Shown: one piece after another, positions 9,555 through 18,042 of the stretch | Layout: each line of letters starts with the position of its first letter | Numbering within the stretch: position 1 is the stretch's first letter | Origin: Achromobacter spanius | GTDB lineage: Bacteria; Pseudomonadota; Gammaproteobacteria; Burkholderiales; Burkholderiaceae_B | Direction of reading: 5' to 3' | DNA: 64,000 nt | Assembly: GCF_029637605.1 (NCBI RefSeq) | Contig: NZ_CP121261.1 | Location: forward strand, 4,526,001-4,590,000 | Program-made: the position numbers and the translations under genes | The notes under the pieces: generated by a model | Told to the model about the DNA's origin: nothing | What the model saw: only the letters and a program-made list of their open reading frames with translations | Databases searched by the model: none

Positions 9555-10031
9555 TCAATACCGCCCTGCCGGAAGGACGTCTGCAAGATAAGCGCGCGCG
9601 TCGGGCTGGGCCGTCAGCATATGCCGAACCCAGGCGTTGCGTTCATGCGTGGTTACGACCAATTCCCATACGCAGGCCAATGCCGGAGCGTTGACCGGCG
9701 TAAAAGCATCGGGCTGGGAAAGCGGCGCTGACAGCATGCGCTGGCACAGAATGCCGCCTGTGATCCACCAATCCACCAGCAGCCACACGGCCTCGTCGCC
9801 AACGTGGGCAATGCAGAAGCCAAGGCCGTGGCTACGTTCGTCGTCGGCATGTTGATGCAGTACGTCAAGCACGGCGGCACGCGCCGAGGCGATGGCGGGT
9901 TCGGAAAGGATGGGTTCAACTCCATCCGCGTCGCGATGCATGCCGTAGACCTTGATCGCATGGCCGGCGTCCTGCCAGGTGTCGATATAGGCAATGCGGC
10001 GGGGAAGATACGGTTCAGGTGGATGCGCCAT
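9555..10031 (-). CDS. Hypothetical protein, 158 residues
   Basis: I do not recognise the family. The product from ATG 10031 (MAHPPEPYLPRRIAYIDTWQDAGHAIKVYG) is soluble, with a conserved-looking HAIKVYGM segment and a tryptophan-rich region LLVDWWITGGILCQRML. The frame remains open to 10085, but those upstream codons run into the TGCAGTCTGACAC repeat, so 10031 is preferred. It may be cotranscribed with the ASCH gene. Confidence 0.65.
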   Translation of the reverse strand: MAHPPEPYLPRRIAYIDTWQDAGHAIKVYGMHRDADGVEPILSEPAIASARAAVLDVLHQHADDERSHGLGFCIAHVGDEAVWLLVDWWITGGILCQRMLSAPLSQPDAFTPVNAPALACVWELVVTTHERNAWVRHMLTAQPDARAYLADVLPAGRY

Positions 10032-10070
10032 CGTCAGCAATAAGGATGTCGTTAAGATTTGGTCAGAAAA

Positions 10071-10083
10071 TGCAGTCTGACAC
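10071..10083 (-). repeat. Dispersed repeat, inverted copy
   Basis: TGCAGTCTGACAC is the exact reverse complement of the copies at 8493 and 10164, forming a 13-base inverted pair with the latter across an 80-base spacer. Confidence 0.7.
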
Positions 10084-10163
10084 ATTAATCCGACACACTA
10101 ATCTGACGATGTCGGCAGACGGTGCGGATGGCAATTAATCGGGTGTTAATCGGTGTTAATCGG

Positions 10164-10176
10164 GTGTCAGACTGCA
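10164..10176 (+). repeat. Dispersed repeat GTGTCAGACTGCA, copy 3
   Basis: This is the right arm of the inverted pair around the TTAATC-rich segment. Confidence 0.7.
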
Positions 10177-10339
10177 ATTCCTGATGCCCTGATGCAGTCT
10201 GAAACCTGGCGTTGCGGATCGGGGAACGTGGCGGGCCGTGCTGGGGGACGGCACCATGGGCGATATCATTTGTACATTGCCGGCGTCCCCACCGCGATCG
10301 CGCCGCGATTTTTACCCTGATCGCCTAGGAGATTTATTA

Positions 10340-12892
10340 GTGGTTCGATCCGCAACGACAGCATCCGCGTCTTACCTGTTCCGCAACCATGCCGCCAGTC
10401 TCTGGCGGCGCCGACGAGAAAGACCCTGGCTGGCGGCCCTGCTGCTGGCGGTGATGCTGAGTTGCCTGTCGATGCTGTGGCAAGCGCCCGCCACGGCCGC
10501 CATGCCCCTGCTGCAAGCCAAGGAACCCGCCGCTTCCTCTTCGGCGCTGACCCCAGCGGCGCTGGCCGACCTGCTGGAAAATCCCGAGGCGCGCAAGGCG
10601 CTGGTGGACGAGTTGCGAGCGCAGGCGTCAGGCACCAAGGCGGACCCCGCTAGCCAGTCTGCGGCGGCAAAATCAGGCGAAGCCGCCAAAGCCGCTGAAG
10701 CCAAACAAGACGCCGGCGTCCCCGGCTTGCAGGCGCGCATGGCCGATGGCGTGCAGCGTTTCCTGACCGGCGTTGCCGCCGACCTCGGCCAGGGCGTGGA
10801 CGACATGCGCGCGCTGGCCTCGGGGCGCAACCTGCGGATGGACAGCGGCACGGCAGGCCAGGCCTTGATGCCCTTGGCGCTGGCCGCAGTGGCCACTATC
10901 GTTGCCTTCCTTCTGTTGCGCATGATCGCCATGCTGATCTACACCCGCATCGATCGTTGGGTGGCGCATCAGGGCGCGGGCGCAGCGGTCAACCCATCGC
11001 CGCAGCGCGGCGTACCGGCCCCAATGCGGGTGCTCATTCGGCGCGGCGGCGCCATTATCGGGGCGGTAGCCATCGATGCGGGCGTGGTCCTGCTGGCGGC
11101 CATGGCGGGCGGCGCGGCGGCGCTGTGGGGCACGCCGGGGCGCGGCGCGCTGGACACGCTGGCGGCGGTATTTCTGCAGGCTTTCGTGGCGGTGGAAATC
11201 GTCAAGGTGCTGGTCCGCACCGTATTCGCCGTGCGGCATCCGCATCTGCGCCTGCTGCCCATGGAAGACGAATTGGCCAAGTACTGGAACGGCTGGCTGG
11301 TGCGCGTGGTTGCCGCGGCGGGTTATGGCACGCTGCTGATCGACCCGGTGATCTCGGCCACCTTGTCGCCCGCCCTGGGCCGCCTGGCCAATATGCTCAT
11401 CATGCTGGTGGTGTACGTGTATGCGGTGCGCGTCATCTGGCATAACCGCCACTCGGTGCGCGAACGGCTTAGCCGCCGTGCCGCCCATGCGACCACGTTC
11501 ATGGGGTCGCGGCTGAATTTCCTGTCGCGCGTGTGGCACGTGCTGGGTATCGGGTACTTCACCATCCTGCTGGTGGTCAGCCAGATCGACCCGACCAACG
11601 CGCTGCCCTTCATGGCCCGCGCTACTGCCCAGACCTTGCTGGTCATTGGCGTGAGCAGTCTGCTGGTGCTGCTGCTGAACACCGTACTGGCCAAGCCCAT
11701 TGCCTTGTCGGCCGACCTGCGGCGGCGACTGCCGATGCTTGAGGCGCGCGTCAACGCCTATGTGCCGGCCTTGTTGAAAGTGCTGGGATGGATCATCCGC
11801 ATCGTCGCGGTGCTGCTCATCTTTGACGCCTGGCATGCGTTCGACCTCTCCAGCTGGCTGGCATCGGATGCCGGGGGCGCGGCGATCAAGATGGTGCTCA
11901 ACATCGTCATTGTGTTGCTGATCGCGGCGCTGGTCTGGACAGTAATTGCCAGCGTCATCGAACACCGGCTCAGCCAAAGCGAAGGGCGCGGCATGCCGAC
12001 CGCGCGAGAGCGCACGCTGCTGGCGCTGTTTCGCAATGCTGCCTTGATCGTCATTGTGACGATGACGCTGATGGTGCTGCTGTCGCAAATCGGTATCGAC
12101 GTGGCGCCGTTGATTGCGGGCGCCGGGGTGGTTGGCCTGGCGATCGGTTTCGGCGCGCAGAAGCTGGTGCAGGACATCATCACCGGTGTCTTCATCCAGC
12201 TGGAAAACGGCATGAACGAGAACGACGTGGTGCAAGTCGCGGGCGTGTTCGGCACGGTTGAAAAGATGACGATACGCTCGGTGGGCATACGCACGCTGGA
12301 CGGCGGTTACCACCTGGTGCCGTTCTCGTCGGTGGATGTGGTGGCCAACCACATGCGTGATTTCTCGTACCACCTGGGTGAGTACACCATCGCGCATCGC
12401 GAAAGCGTGGACGATGCCATTGAGCATCTGCGCGCGGCCTTCGCCGAGCTGATGACGGACTCGGTGCTGGGACCGGAAATCCTGGAAGAGATCACCATTG
12501 CGGGCGTCACGGCAGTCAATGACAAGGGCGTGACCATCCGCATCCTGATCAAGACCACGCCAGGCATGCAATGGGCCGTGCAGCGTGGCTACAACCGCTT
12601 GTTGAAGAAGCACTTCGACGCCGCCGGCATCGAGCTGCCCTATCCGCACACGGTCGTCTACTTCGGCCAGGACAAGCGGGGCTTTGCGCCCGCGGCGAAC
12701 GTGGCGCTGCAAACCGAGCGCCCGGATGAAGGCGAGGACGCCCGCGCTGCCGGACACACCCGCCGCCGCCTGCAACCGGAAACCAGCGGCGACGATGCTG
12801 CCGAAGTGCTGGGCAACGAGTTGGAGTCGCGCGAAGAGCCGGACGCGGATTCGGAATCGCCGGATGCCTATGCCAAGCCGCGCAACCCGTGA
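10340..12892 (+). CDS. Large MscS-family mechanosensitive channel (YbiO-like)
   Basis: Inner-membrane channel of about 850 residues that should open under hypo-osmotic stress. GTG at 10340 is preferred over an ATG at 10238 because TAGGAG lies eight bases before it. A signal-like segment (WLAALLLAVMLSCLSMLWQAPATAA) is followed by an alanine-rich periplasmic part, about ten hydrophobic helices, and the MscS core near residues 590-625 (PLIAGAGVVGLAIGFGAQKLVQDIITGVFIQLE). The beta domain (VVQVAGVFGTVEKMTIRSVGIR) and alpha/beta domain follow. The size and helix number match E. coli YbiO rather than the 286-residue MscS. The acidic C-terminal tail overlaps the start of the AraC gene. Confidence 0.9.
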   Translation: MVRSATTASASYLFRNHAASLWRRRRERPWLAALLLAVMLSCLSMLWQAPATAAMPLLQAKEPAASSSALTPAALADLLENPEARKALVDELRAQASGTKADPASQSAAAKSGEAAKAAEAKQDAGVPGLQARMADGVQRFLTGVAADLGQGVDDMRALASGRNLRMDSGTAGQALMPLALAAVATIVAFLLLRMIAMLIYTRIDRWVAHQGAGAAVNPSPQRGVPAPMRVLIRRGGAIIGAVAIDAGVVLLAAMAGGAAALWGTPGRGALDTLAAVFLQAFVAVEIVKVLVRTVFAVRHPHLRLLPMEDELAKYWNGWLVRVVAAAGYGTLLIDPVISATLSPALGRLANMLIMLVVYVYAVRVIWHNRHSVRERLSRRAAHATTFMGSRLNFLSRVWHVLGIGYFTILLVVSQIDPTNALPFMARATAQTLLVIGVSSLLVLLLNTVLAKPIALSADLRRRLPMLEARVNAYVPALLKVLGWIIRIVAVLLIFDAWHAFDLSSWLASDAGGAAIKMVLNIVIVLLIAALVWTVIASVIEHRLSQSEGRGMPTARERTLLALFRNAALIVIVTMTLMVLLSQIGIDVAPLIAGAGVVGLAIGFGAQKLVQDIITGVFIQLENGMNENDVVQVAGVFGTVEKMTIRSVGIRTLDGGYHLVPFSSVDVVANHMRDFSYHLGEYTIAHRESVDDAIEHLRAAFAELMTDSVLGPEILEEITIAGVTAVNDKGVTIRILIKTTPGMQWAVQRGYNRLLKKHFDAAGIELPYPHTVVYFGQDKRGFAPAANVALQTERPDEGEDARAAGHTRRRLQPETSGDDAAEVLGNELESREEPDADSESPDAYAKPRNP

Positions 12893-13424
12893 TTCGCGCC
12901 CGCTTGCCGAGGCATCGGCAAGCGGCTCGACCCGCCCGTTGGAGGATGCCGCGCTGCTGCGCCGCCTCTTGCGCGCCAAGGACCGCATGGATGCAGCCTC
13001 CGGCGAGGCTTGGCCGATCAGCCGCCTGGCCGAGGTCAGTGGTGTGTCGCAGGCCTATTTCGCGCGCTCGTTCAAGCGCGCCTTCGGGCTGCCGCCGCAC
13101 CGCTATTTGCTCACCCGCCGGATCGAACGCGCCACCGCCCTGCTGCGGGATACCGACCTGAGCATTACGGAGATTGCGTTCGAGACCGGTTGGCAGAGTC
13201 TGGGCACCTTCGGCCGAATCTTCCATGACGTCACCGGCCTTAGCCCCGGCGGGATGCGCGTCCACGCTCAAGCCGAGCTCCAAGCCCGACCGACAGCGCT
13301 TGCCGGCGTTCCTGCCTGTTTGGTCAAGGCTGCGCAGCGCCCCGACCTGGACAGCGCAGTTTTGGAGAAGCGCCGTCGCGCCGCCGCCGCTACATTGCGC
13401 GAATCGACCAAGGAGGAGTCATGA
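12864..13424 (+). CDS. AraC-family regulator (short, DNA-binding domain only)
   Basis: This protein of about 186 residues consists essentially of an AraC double helix-turn-helix: WPISRLAEVSGVSQAYFARSFKRAFGLPPHRYLL and LSITEIAFETGWQSLGTFGRIFHDVTGLSP. ATG at 12864 (or 12870) overlaps the last 29 bases of the channel gene. The stop overlaps the start of the VOC gene by four bases (ATGA), so the two are translationally coupled. This regulator-VOC pairing is common in proteobacteria. The start is uncertain, because an upstream extension in the same frame runs through the channel gene. Confidence 0.82.
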   Translation: MPMPSRATRDSRPLAEASASGSTRPLEDAALLRRLLRAKDRMDAASGEAWPISRLAEVSGVSQAYFARSFKRAFGLPPHRYLLTRRIERATALLRDTDLSITEIAFETGWQSLGTFGRIFHDVTGLSPGGMRVHAQAELQARPTALAGVPACLVKAAQRPDLDSAVLEKRRRAAAATLRESTKEES

Positions 13425-13825
13425 ACGAAGGTATCAATGTTGTCGGCTTGTACGTGAATGATCAGGACGAAGCGCTGGCGTTCTACGTGGAAAAACTCGG
13501 CTTTCGCGTTCACACGGATGTGCGCAATGGTGCCTACCGATGGCTGACCATCCAGCATCCGGACCAGCCCGCGTTTCAGCTTGGCCTGTTCAAGCCCGGC
13601 CCACCCATCCACGACGAAGCCACTGCGCAAACCCTGCTCGCGATGGTTGCCAAAGGCGCCATGCCGCCGCTGGTGTTGTCGGTGACGGATTGCCGCGCCA
13701 CCTATGCCAGATTGCAGGCGCTGGGCGTTGAGTTCACCCAGGAGCCCACGGACCGCTACGGCAGCGTCGATGCCGGGTTCCGAGACCCGGCCGGCAACGG
13801 GTGGAAGATGATCCAGGCGGGCTAG
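13421..13825 (+). CDS. VOC-family (glyoxalase/dioxygenase-fold) protein
   Basis: Soluble protein of 134 residues with the paired beta-alpha-beta-beta-beta modules of the vicinal-oxygen-chelate superfamily: VGLYVNDQDEALAFYVEKLGFRVHTD at the start and FRDPAGNGWKMIQ at the end (the metal-ligand position Asp/Gly-Asn-Gly). The upstream AraC regulator probably controls it through coupled translation. Reaction unknown; candidates include detoxification of a dicarbonyl or an antibiotic-binding role. Confidence 0.87.
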   Translation: MNEGINVVGLYVNDQDEALAFYVEKLGFRVHTDVRNGAYRWLTIQHPDQPAFQLGLFKPGPPIHDEATAQTLLAMVAKGAMPPLVLSVTDCRATYARLQALGVEFTQEPTDRYGSVDAGFRDPAGNGWKMIQAG

Positions 13826-13849
13826 CATCCCGCCTGTCCGCCGCAGCGG

Positions 13850-14470
13850 CTAAGCGACACCCGCGGCCAACTGGATGCCAAGTCCGACCAGCGCCAGGCC
13901 CGCAAATCGTGTTGCCAGCCGCCGGGCTCCGGGAAACGTCGCAAGGCGCAAGGCCACGGCGTTGCCGATGAGCACCAACGCGCCTTGATAAAGCAGGCTA
14001 AGCACGGTCACGTGCAGCATCATGACCGCCAGCGTCAGAGTGGATGCCGCCGGTTTGAGAAACAAGGGAAAGAACGCGACGAAGAACAAGATCACCTTGG
14101 GGTTGGTCAGGCTCACCATGAACGCCCGCCGGAAATACACCCAGGGTGATCGATCGCGTCCGCGTTTCTGCTCTTGCGCACCGGGGCGTGTGCGGATGAG
14201 TTGCGCGCCCAGCCATAAAAGATACGCGACCCCGGCCCATTGCAGGCCTTGAAAGACCATCGGATGCGTCCGCATGATCGCGGCCAGGCCGGCGGCGGCG
14301 GCGACCATGAACAGGAAGTCGCCCGCGATCGTGCCCAGCACCGCCGCCATGCCGGCGCCCTTGCCATGGCGCGCGGTGGCGTCAAGGATGGCGATGGTGC
14401 CCGCACCGGGAATGGCCTGGAATACCAGGATGGCCAGAATAAAGCTGCCGTAGTGCTGGATGTCGAGCAT
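13850..14470 (-). CDS. LysE/RhtB-family amino-acid exporter
   Basis: Inner-membrane exporter of 206 residues with six hydrophobic segments. The N-terminal block FQAIPGAGTIAILDATARHGKGAGMAAVLGTIAGD is a variant of the RhtB motif (usually PGP), here AIPGAGT. The later LTNPKVILFFVAFFPLF is a clear family signature. The divergent Lrp-type regulator at 14590 probably controls it in response to an amino acid, the usual arrangement for LysE-type exporters. Confidence 0.9.
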   Translation of the reverse strand: MLDIQHYGSFILAILVFQAIPGAGTIAILDATARHGKGAGMAAVLGTIAGDFLFMVAAAAGLAAIMRTHPMVFQGLQWAGVAYLLWLGAQLIRTRPGAQEQKRGRDRSPWVYFRRAFMVSLTNPKVILFFVAFFPLFLKPAASTLTLAVMMLHVTVLSLLYQGALVLIGNAVALRLATFPGARRLATRFAGLALVGLGIQLAAGVA

Positions 14471-14492
14471 GTCGCGTCGGGGTCAGTGTTTG

Positions 14493-14504
14493 ATCAGTAC
14501 TGAT
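14493..14504. promoter_or_regulatory. Palindrome in the LysE/Lrp divergent region
   Basis: ATCAGTACTGAT is a perfect 12-base palindrome located 23 bases before the exporter start and 86 bases before the regulator start. It is a candidate operator for the Lrp-type protein, but a single site is weak evidence. Confidence 0.4.
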
Positions 14505-14589
14505 TATCCCGTTCGCGATGTGGCCCAATACAGTGCATTCTTCCTGCTGATGATAAATTTGGCCATCAATTTTCTGGCGAAGGTGCGTT

Positions 14590-15063
14590 ATGGCAAGAAC
14601 AGATAAAAATGAACTGGACGACGTGGCCTGGCGCTTGTTGCGCGCGCTGCAGGCTGACGCGCGCGCGCCCTTGAAGACCCTGGCCGAGGCCGCTGGCTTG
14701 TCTGTCGCGGCCACGGCCGAGCGGCTCAAGCGGCTGCAGGATGCCGGCATTGCGCAACGGTTTACGCTTGAGGTCGATGCATCAAAAGTGGGCTATCCGG
14801 TGAAGGCGATAGTCGGTATCACCGCAATCCAGCCGGGCAAGAAAGCGCTGCTTGACCGGCTGCGCCATGCGCCCGAAGTGCTTGAATGCCACCATGTGGC
14901 CGGGGCGGATTCCTATCTGATGACGGTTGTCGCAACGGGCTTGATGGATCTTGAACGCTTTATCGGAACGATTAATCCATACGGGGAAACACGTACGTCC
15001 ATTATTTTTTCCACCCCCATCGAGCGTCGCGGGCTGGTGCCGCCCGGCACGGCAAAACGGTAA
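14590..15063 (+). CDS. Lrp/AsnC-family transcriptional regulator
   Basis: DNA-binding protein of 157 residues. The winged helix-turn-helix occupies about residues 8-60 (LDDVAWRLLRALQADARAPLKTLAEAAGLSVAATAERLKRLQDAGI), and the ligand-sensing RAM domain follows (VLECHHVAGADSYLMTVVA). It is divergent from the LysE-type exporter, its likely target. Confidence 0.92.
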   Translation: MARTDKNELDDVAWRLLRALQADARAPLKTLAEAAGLSVAATAERLKRLQDAGIAQRFTLEVDASKVGYPVKAIVGITAIQPGKKALLDRLRHAPEVLECHHVAGADSYLMTVVATGLMDLERFIGTINPYGETRTSIIFSTPIERRGLVPPGTAKR

Positions 15064-15270
15064 TGCGGCTATTAGGGATATGGGGAATTGTTTATATTGG
15101 GTATTAGTCGCCTGATAAAGCCATCGGACTAATCTGCGCATTATGGATTAATCCGTATCAAAGCGTATTTGCCCGTGCTAATGTTGACGACAGCGGTTTA
15201 GACGTCTCCCTTGTCGTGCAGGTAGCGCCCAATATACTGTTTGCCTGGCCGGCCAGGCCAAAGGGACATG

Positions 15271-18042
15271 ATGCTCCGAACGGAATTCCCCATCGTGGCC
15301 CTTGGCGCTTCCGCTGGCGGAATCAAGGCATTTGAAGCGTTTTTTCGCGGCATGCCCGCGAACCCCGCCATGGCCTTCGTGGTGGTTTCCCATCTAAGTT
15401 CCAGCGACGAAAGCCAGTTGCTCGATGCCATCGCTCGCGACACCTCGCTGGCAGTCATGGTCGGCGTTGATAATCAGCAGCTTGAACCCAATTGCATTTA
15501 TCTTCTGCCGCGCGACACCCTCATGTCTATCGGCCAGCGGCGTTTACGCGTGATCAAACGCCCTGAGAGTGTGCCGGTTCGCCGCCCTGTTGATTTATTC
15601 TTTTCCGCCTTGGCGCGCGATTGCTTGGATTATGCAGCGGGCGTGGTGTTGTCCGGCGCCAATGCAGACGGCACGCTGGGCATCAAGGCCATCAAGGAAT
15701 ATGGCGGCACCACCCTGGCGCAAGCCACGGACGGGGACGGCCCCATCAATCCCGACATGCCGGCCAGCGCCATCGCCAGCGGTTGGGTCGATTTTGTGCT
15801 GCCCGCCAACCAGATGGGGCAAAAACTGGTCCAGCTTGGCCTGGGCTTACCCGCACCGACCGAGGGGGGACCCAATCCGCACGAAGGCGGCGGCCCAGCC
15901 GGCCAGGGCGCGTCATGCCGGAAGATCCGTGAGTTGTTGCGCGCCAGCCATGGCCACGAACCCGGCGGCCACAATGACCGCGAGTTCATGCGCCGTGTGC
16001 GGCGCCGCATGCAGATCAAGCAGCTCAGCACGGTTGACGCCTACATTGACCATTTGAACCAGTGGCCTCAGGAGGCCATCGCGCTGGTCCGCGATCTGTC
16101 GGTCGGCAGCACGAACTTCTTCCAGGACCCCGCAGCGTTCGACGTGCTCGACCGGCTGCTTGTTCCGGCATTGCTGCAAGGCCGCGGAGCGGCGGATACC
16201 GTGCGCATTTGGGTGCCCGGTTGCGCCACCGGCGAAGAAGCCTATTCGTTGGCCATTCTTTTGCGCGAACACTTGGACACCATGGCGGTGACGCCTCGCG
16301 TGCGCTTGTTCGCCACCGATGTCGACGACTGGGCGCTGCTTGCGGCGCGCGCGGCAAGATACCCGGGCCAATGGCTTGAAGGGATGTCGCGCGAACGCCG
16401 TGATCGCCACTTTATTGCGGATGGCGACGGCTATGTGGTGAACAAGCACCTGCGGGACATGTGCATCTTCGCGCCCCACAGCGTGGTGCGCGACCCGCCC
16501 TTCGCCCGGATCGACCTTATTTCCTGCCGGAATCTGCTGATCTGTTCCGACCGCCAGATTCAACAGCAGATCATCCCGACGTTCCATTATTCGTTGCAGC
16601 CCAATGGCTATCTGCTGCTTGGCGCGTCTGAAGACGTGAGCGAGGTCGGCAGCCTGTTCAAGGCCATTGAGCGCCAGCATGGAATCTTTCAACGACGCAC
16701 GGGCCCAGCGGTTGCGCCCCGCCTGGCTTTTTCGTCGTGGCCGTTGCAGGCCGCCAACCTTCCCAGTTTCATGCATCGCCCGGGTGAGGCCGTCGGTGCG
16801 ACGTTGCACGCGGCGATCGAACGCCAGGTGTTGACCCGGCATGCCCCCGCGCATGTGGTGATCAATCGGGACGGCGACGTGCTGTATTACTCGAACGGCA
16901 CAGGCAAATTCTTGCAGGCCGACATGGGAATGCCCAGCCATCAAGTGCTGACCCTGGCGCGCAAGGGCCTGCGGCCGGATCTGCGCGCCTTGCTGCACGA
17001 GGCGGCAGAAACGGGAAAGCGCGCGCGACGCGAGGACGTGGCTTTTGAAGACGACGAAGGGCGCTTGCAGCGCGTAGCACTCGAGGTCGAGCCGCTGTCT
17101 TGGCAGCGAGACTCTGAAACGCGATATCTGGTCCTGTTCTTTCAGTGCGGCGTCGGGGGCGACACAGGCGCCCATTCCCCTGCGCAGGCACGGCAAGACG
17201 GCGCTGCCCGCCACCTGGAATTCGAACTGCTGCAAGCGCGTGAACGCCTGCAATCCATGGCTGAGGAATACGAGGCCGCGCTCGAGGAATTGAGCGCGTC
17301 CAACGAAGAGCTGCTGTCCGTCAACGAAGAGCTGCAATCGGCCAACGAAGAGCTGGAAGCCTCCAAGGAAGAACTGCTTTCGCTTAACGAAGAGCTGCAT
17401 ACCGCCAACGAAGATCTGCATGGCAAGGTCGACGAGCTGGACCGCTGCAACAATGACATGAATATCCTGTTTGAAAAGGCCGCCATCGCGACGCTGTTCC
17501 TGGACCGAAATCTGGTCATCCGCAGCTTTACACCGGCGATAGGCGACGTGTTCAACATTTTGCCCAGCGACTGCGGCCGACCCATTATCGATTTGGCCAG
17601 TCGTTTCGACCTGCCCGCGTTTGCGAGCGATATCGAGCGCGTCTATACGGACTATCGGCCCGTCGAACGCCGCATTGCCAGCCCGCTGGATGGAAAGCAC
17701 TACTTGCTGCGCATCGTGCCCCACCACGGCGCCGGCAATCGCGTGGATGGTGTCGTCGTCACGTTTATCGACATCACCGACATTACCCAGGTCGAGCGCC
17801 GCCACCGCCTTTTAATCGCCGACCTGCAACGACGCACCCGCAATATGTTCGCGATCGTGCAAGCCGTGGTGGGAGCCGCGCATCCGGGCCAGGGCCGCGA
17901 ACTGCTCGAACAGACTCTGGATGCCGTGATGCGCGGGAAGGCGCGCCTGAATTTCCAGCCGGGCGGAGTCACATGCCAGATTGAAATGCCCTTGGATGAC
18001 ATAAGCGCCAGTCAGGAGGGCTCGGACTCCGTGGCTTCCTGA
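15271..18042 (+). CDS. CheB-CheR-PAS fusion protein with a degenerate HWE-kinase tail
   Basis: Signalling protein of 923 residues (ATG 15271, with AAAGGGA about six bases upstream; ATG 15268 is an alternative). The CheB methylesterase domain (about 5-190) keeps its catalytic Ser14 (GASAGG), His41 (SHLSS) and Asp133 (GANADGT). The CheR methyltransferase has the SAM loop WVPGCATGEEAYSLAILL and the DLISCRNLLI motif. A long coiled coil of NEEL repeats (about 660-735) leads to a PAS domain (about 735-845). The remainder resembles the dimerisation box of an HWE histidine kinase, but the phospho-acceptor His is Arg854 (LQRRTRN) and the ATP-binding domain is missing. Its 3' end overlaps the convergent response-regulator gene by 31 bases. 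No chemoreceptor gene is adjacent. Confidence 0.9.
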   Translation: MLRTEFPIVALGASAGGIKAFEAFFRGMPANPAMAFVVVSHLSSSDESQLLDAIARDTSLAVMVGVDNQQLEPNCIYLLPRDTLMSIGQRRLRVIKRPESVPVRRPVDLFFSALARDCLDYAAGVVLSGANADGTLGIKAIKEYGGTTLAQATDGDGPINPDMPASAIASGWVDFVLPANQMGQKLVQLGLGLPAPTEGGPNPHEGGGPAGQGASCRKIRELLRASHGHEPGGHNDREFMRRVRRRMQIKQLSTVDAYIDHLNQWPQEAIALVRDLSVGSTNFFQDPAAFDVLDRLLVPALLQGRGAADTVRIWVPGCATGEEAYSLAILLREHLDTMAVTPRVRLFATDVDDWALLAARAARYPGQWLEGMSRERRDRHFIADGDGYVVNKHLRDMCIFAPHSVVRDPPFARIDLISCRNLLICSDRQIQQQIIPTFHYSLQPNGYLLLGASEDVSEVGSLFKAIERQHGIFQRRTGPAVAPRLAFSSWPLQAANLPSFMHRPGEAVGATLHAAIERQVLTRHAPAHVVINRDGDVLYYSNGTGKFLQADMGMPSHQVLTLARKGLRPDLRALLHEAAETGKRARREDVAFEDDEGRLQRVALEVEPLSWQRDSETRYLVLFFQCGVGGDTGAHSPAQARQDGAARHLEFELLQARERLQSMAEEYEAALEELSASNEELLSVNEELQSANEELEASKEELLSLNEELHTANEDLHGKVDELDRCNNDMNILFEKAAIATLFLDRNLVIRSFTPAIGDVFNILPSDCGRPIIDLASRFDLPAFASDIERVYTDYRPVERRIASPLDGKHYLLRIVPHHGAGNRVDGVVVTFIDITDITQVERRHRLLIADLQRRTRNMFAIVQAVVGAAHPGQGRELLEQTLDAVMRGKARLNFQPGGVTCQIEMPLDDISASQEGSDSVAS

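Larger units (their letters stand above)
10032..10339. other. Repeat-rich intergenic region before the MscS gene
   Basis: This 308-base gap contains TGCAGTCTGACAC at 10071-10083, its exact inverse at 10164-10176, a further TGCAGTCTGA at 10193-10202, and four TTAATC motifs, three of which form imperfect tandem copies of GTTAATCGG at 10135-10165. The 3' end must hold the promoter and ribosome site of the plus-strand channel gene. Confidence 0.65.

Noticed and set aside
10238..10339. Upstream ATG start for the MscS gene
   Set aside because: It has no ribosome site, whereas GTG 10340 has TAGGAG at good spacing and a normal signal-like N terminus.
10673..12988. A 771-codon open frame antisense to the MscS gene
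   Set aside because: It is the mirror of a high-GC real gene: its product is rich in His, Gln and Arg and has no domain or ribosome site, while the opposite strand has clear MscS motifs.
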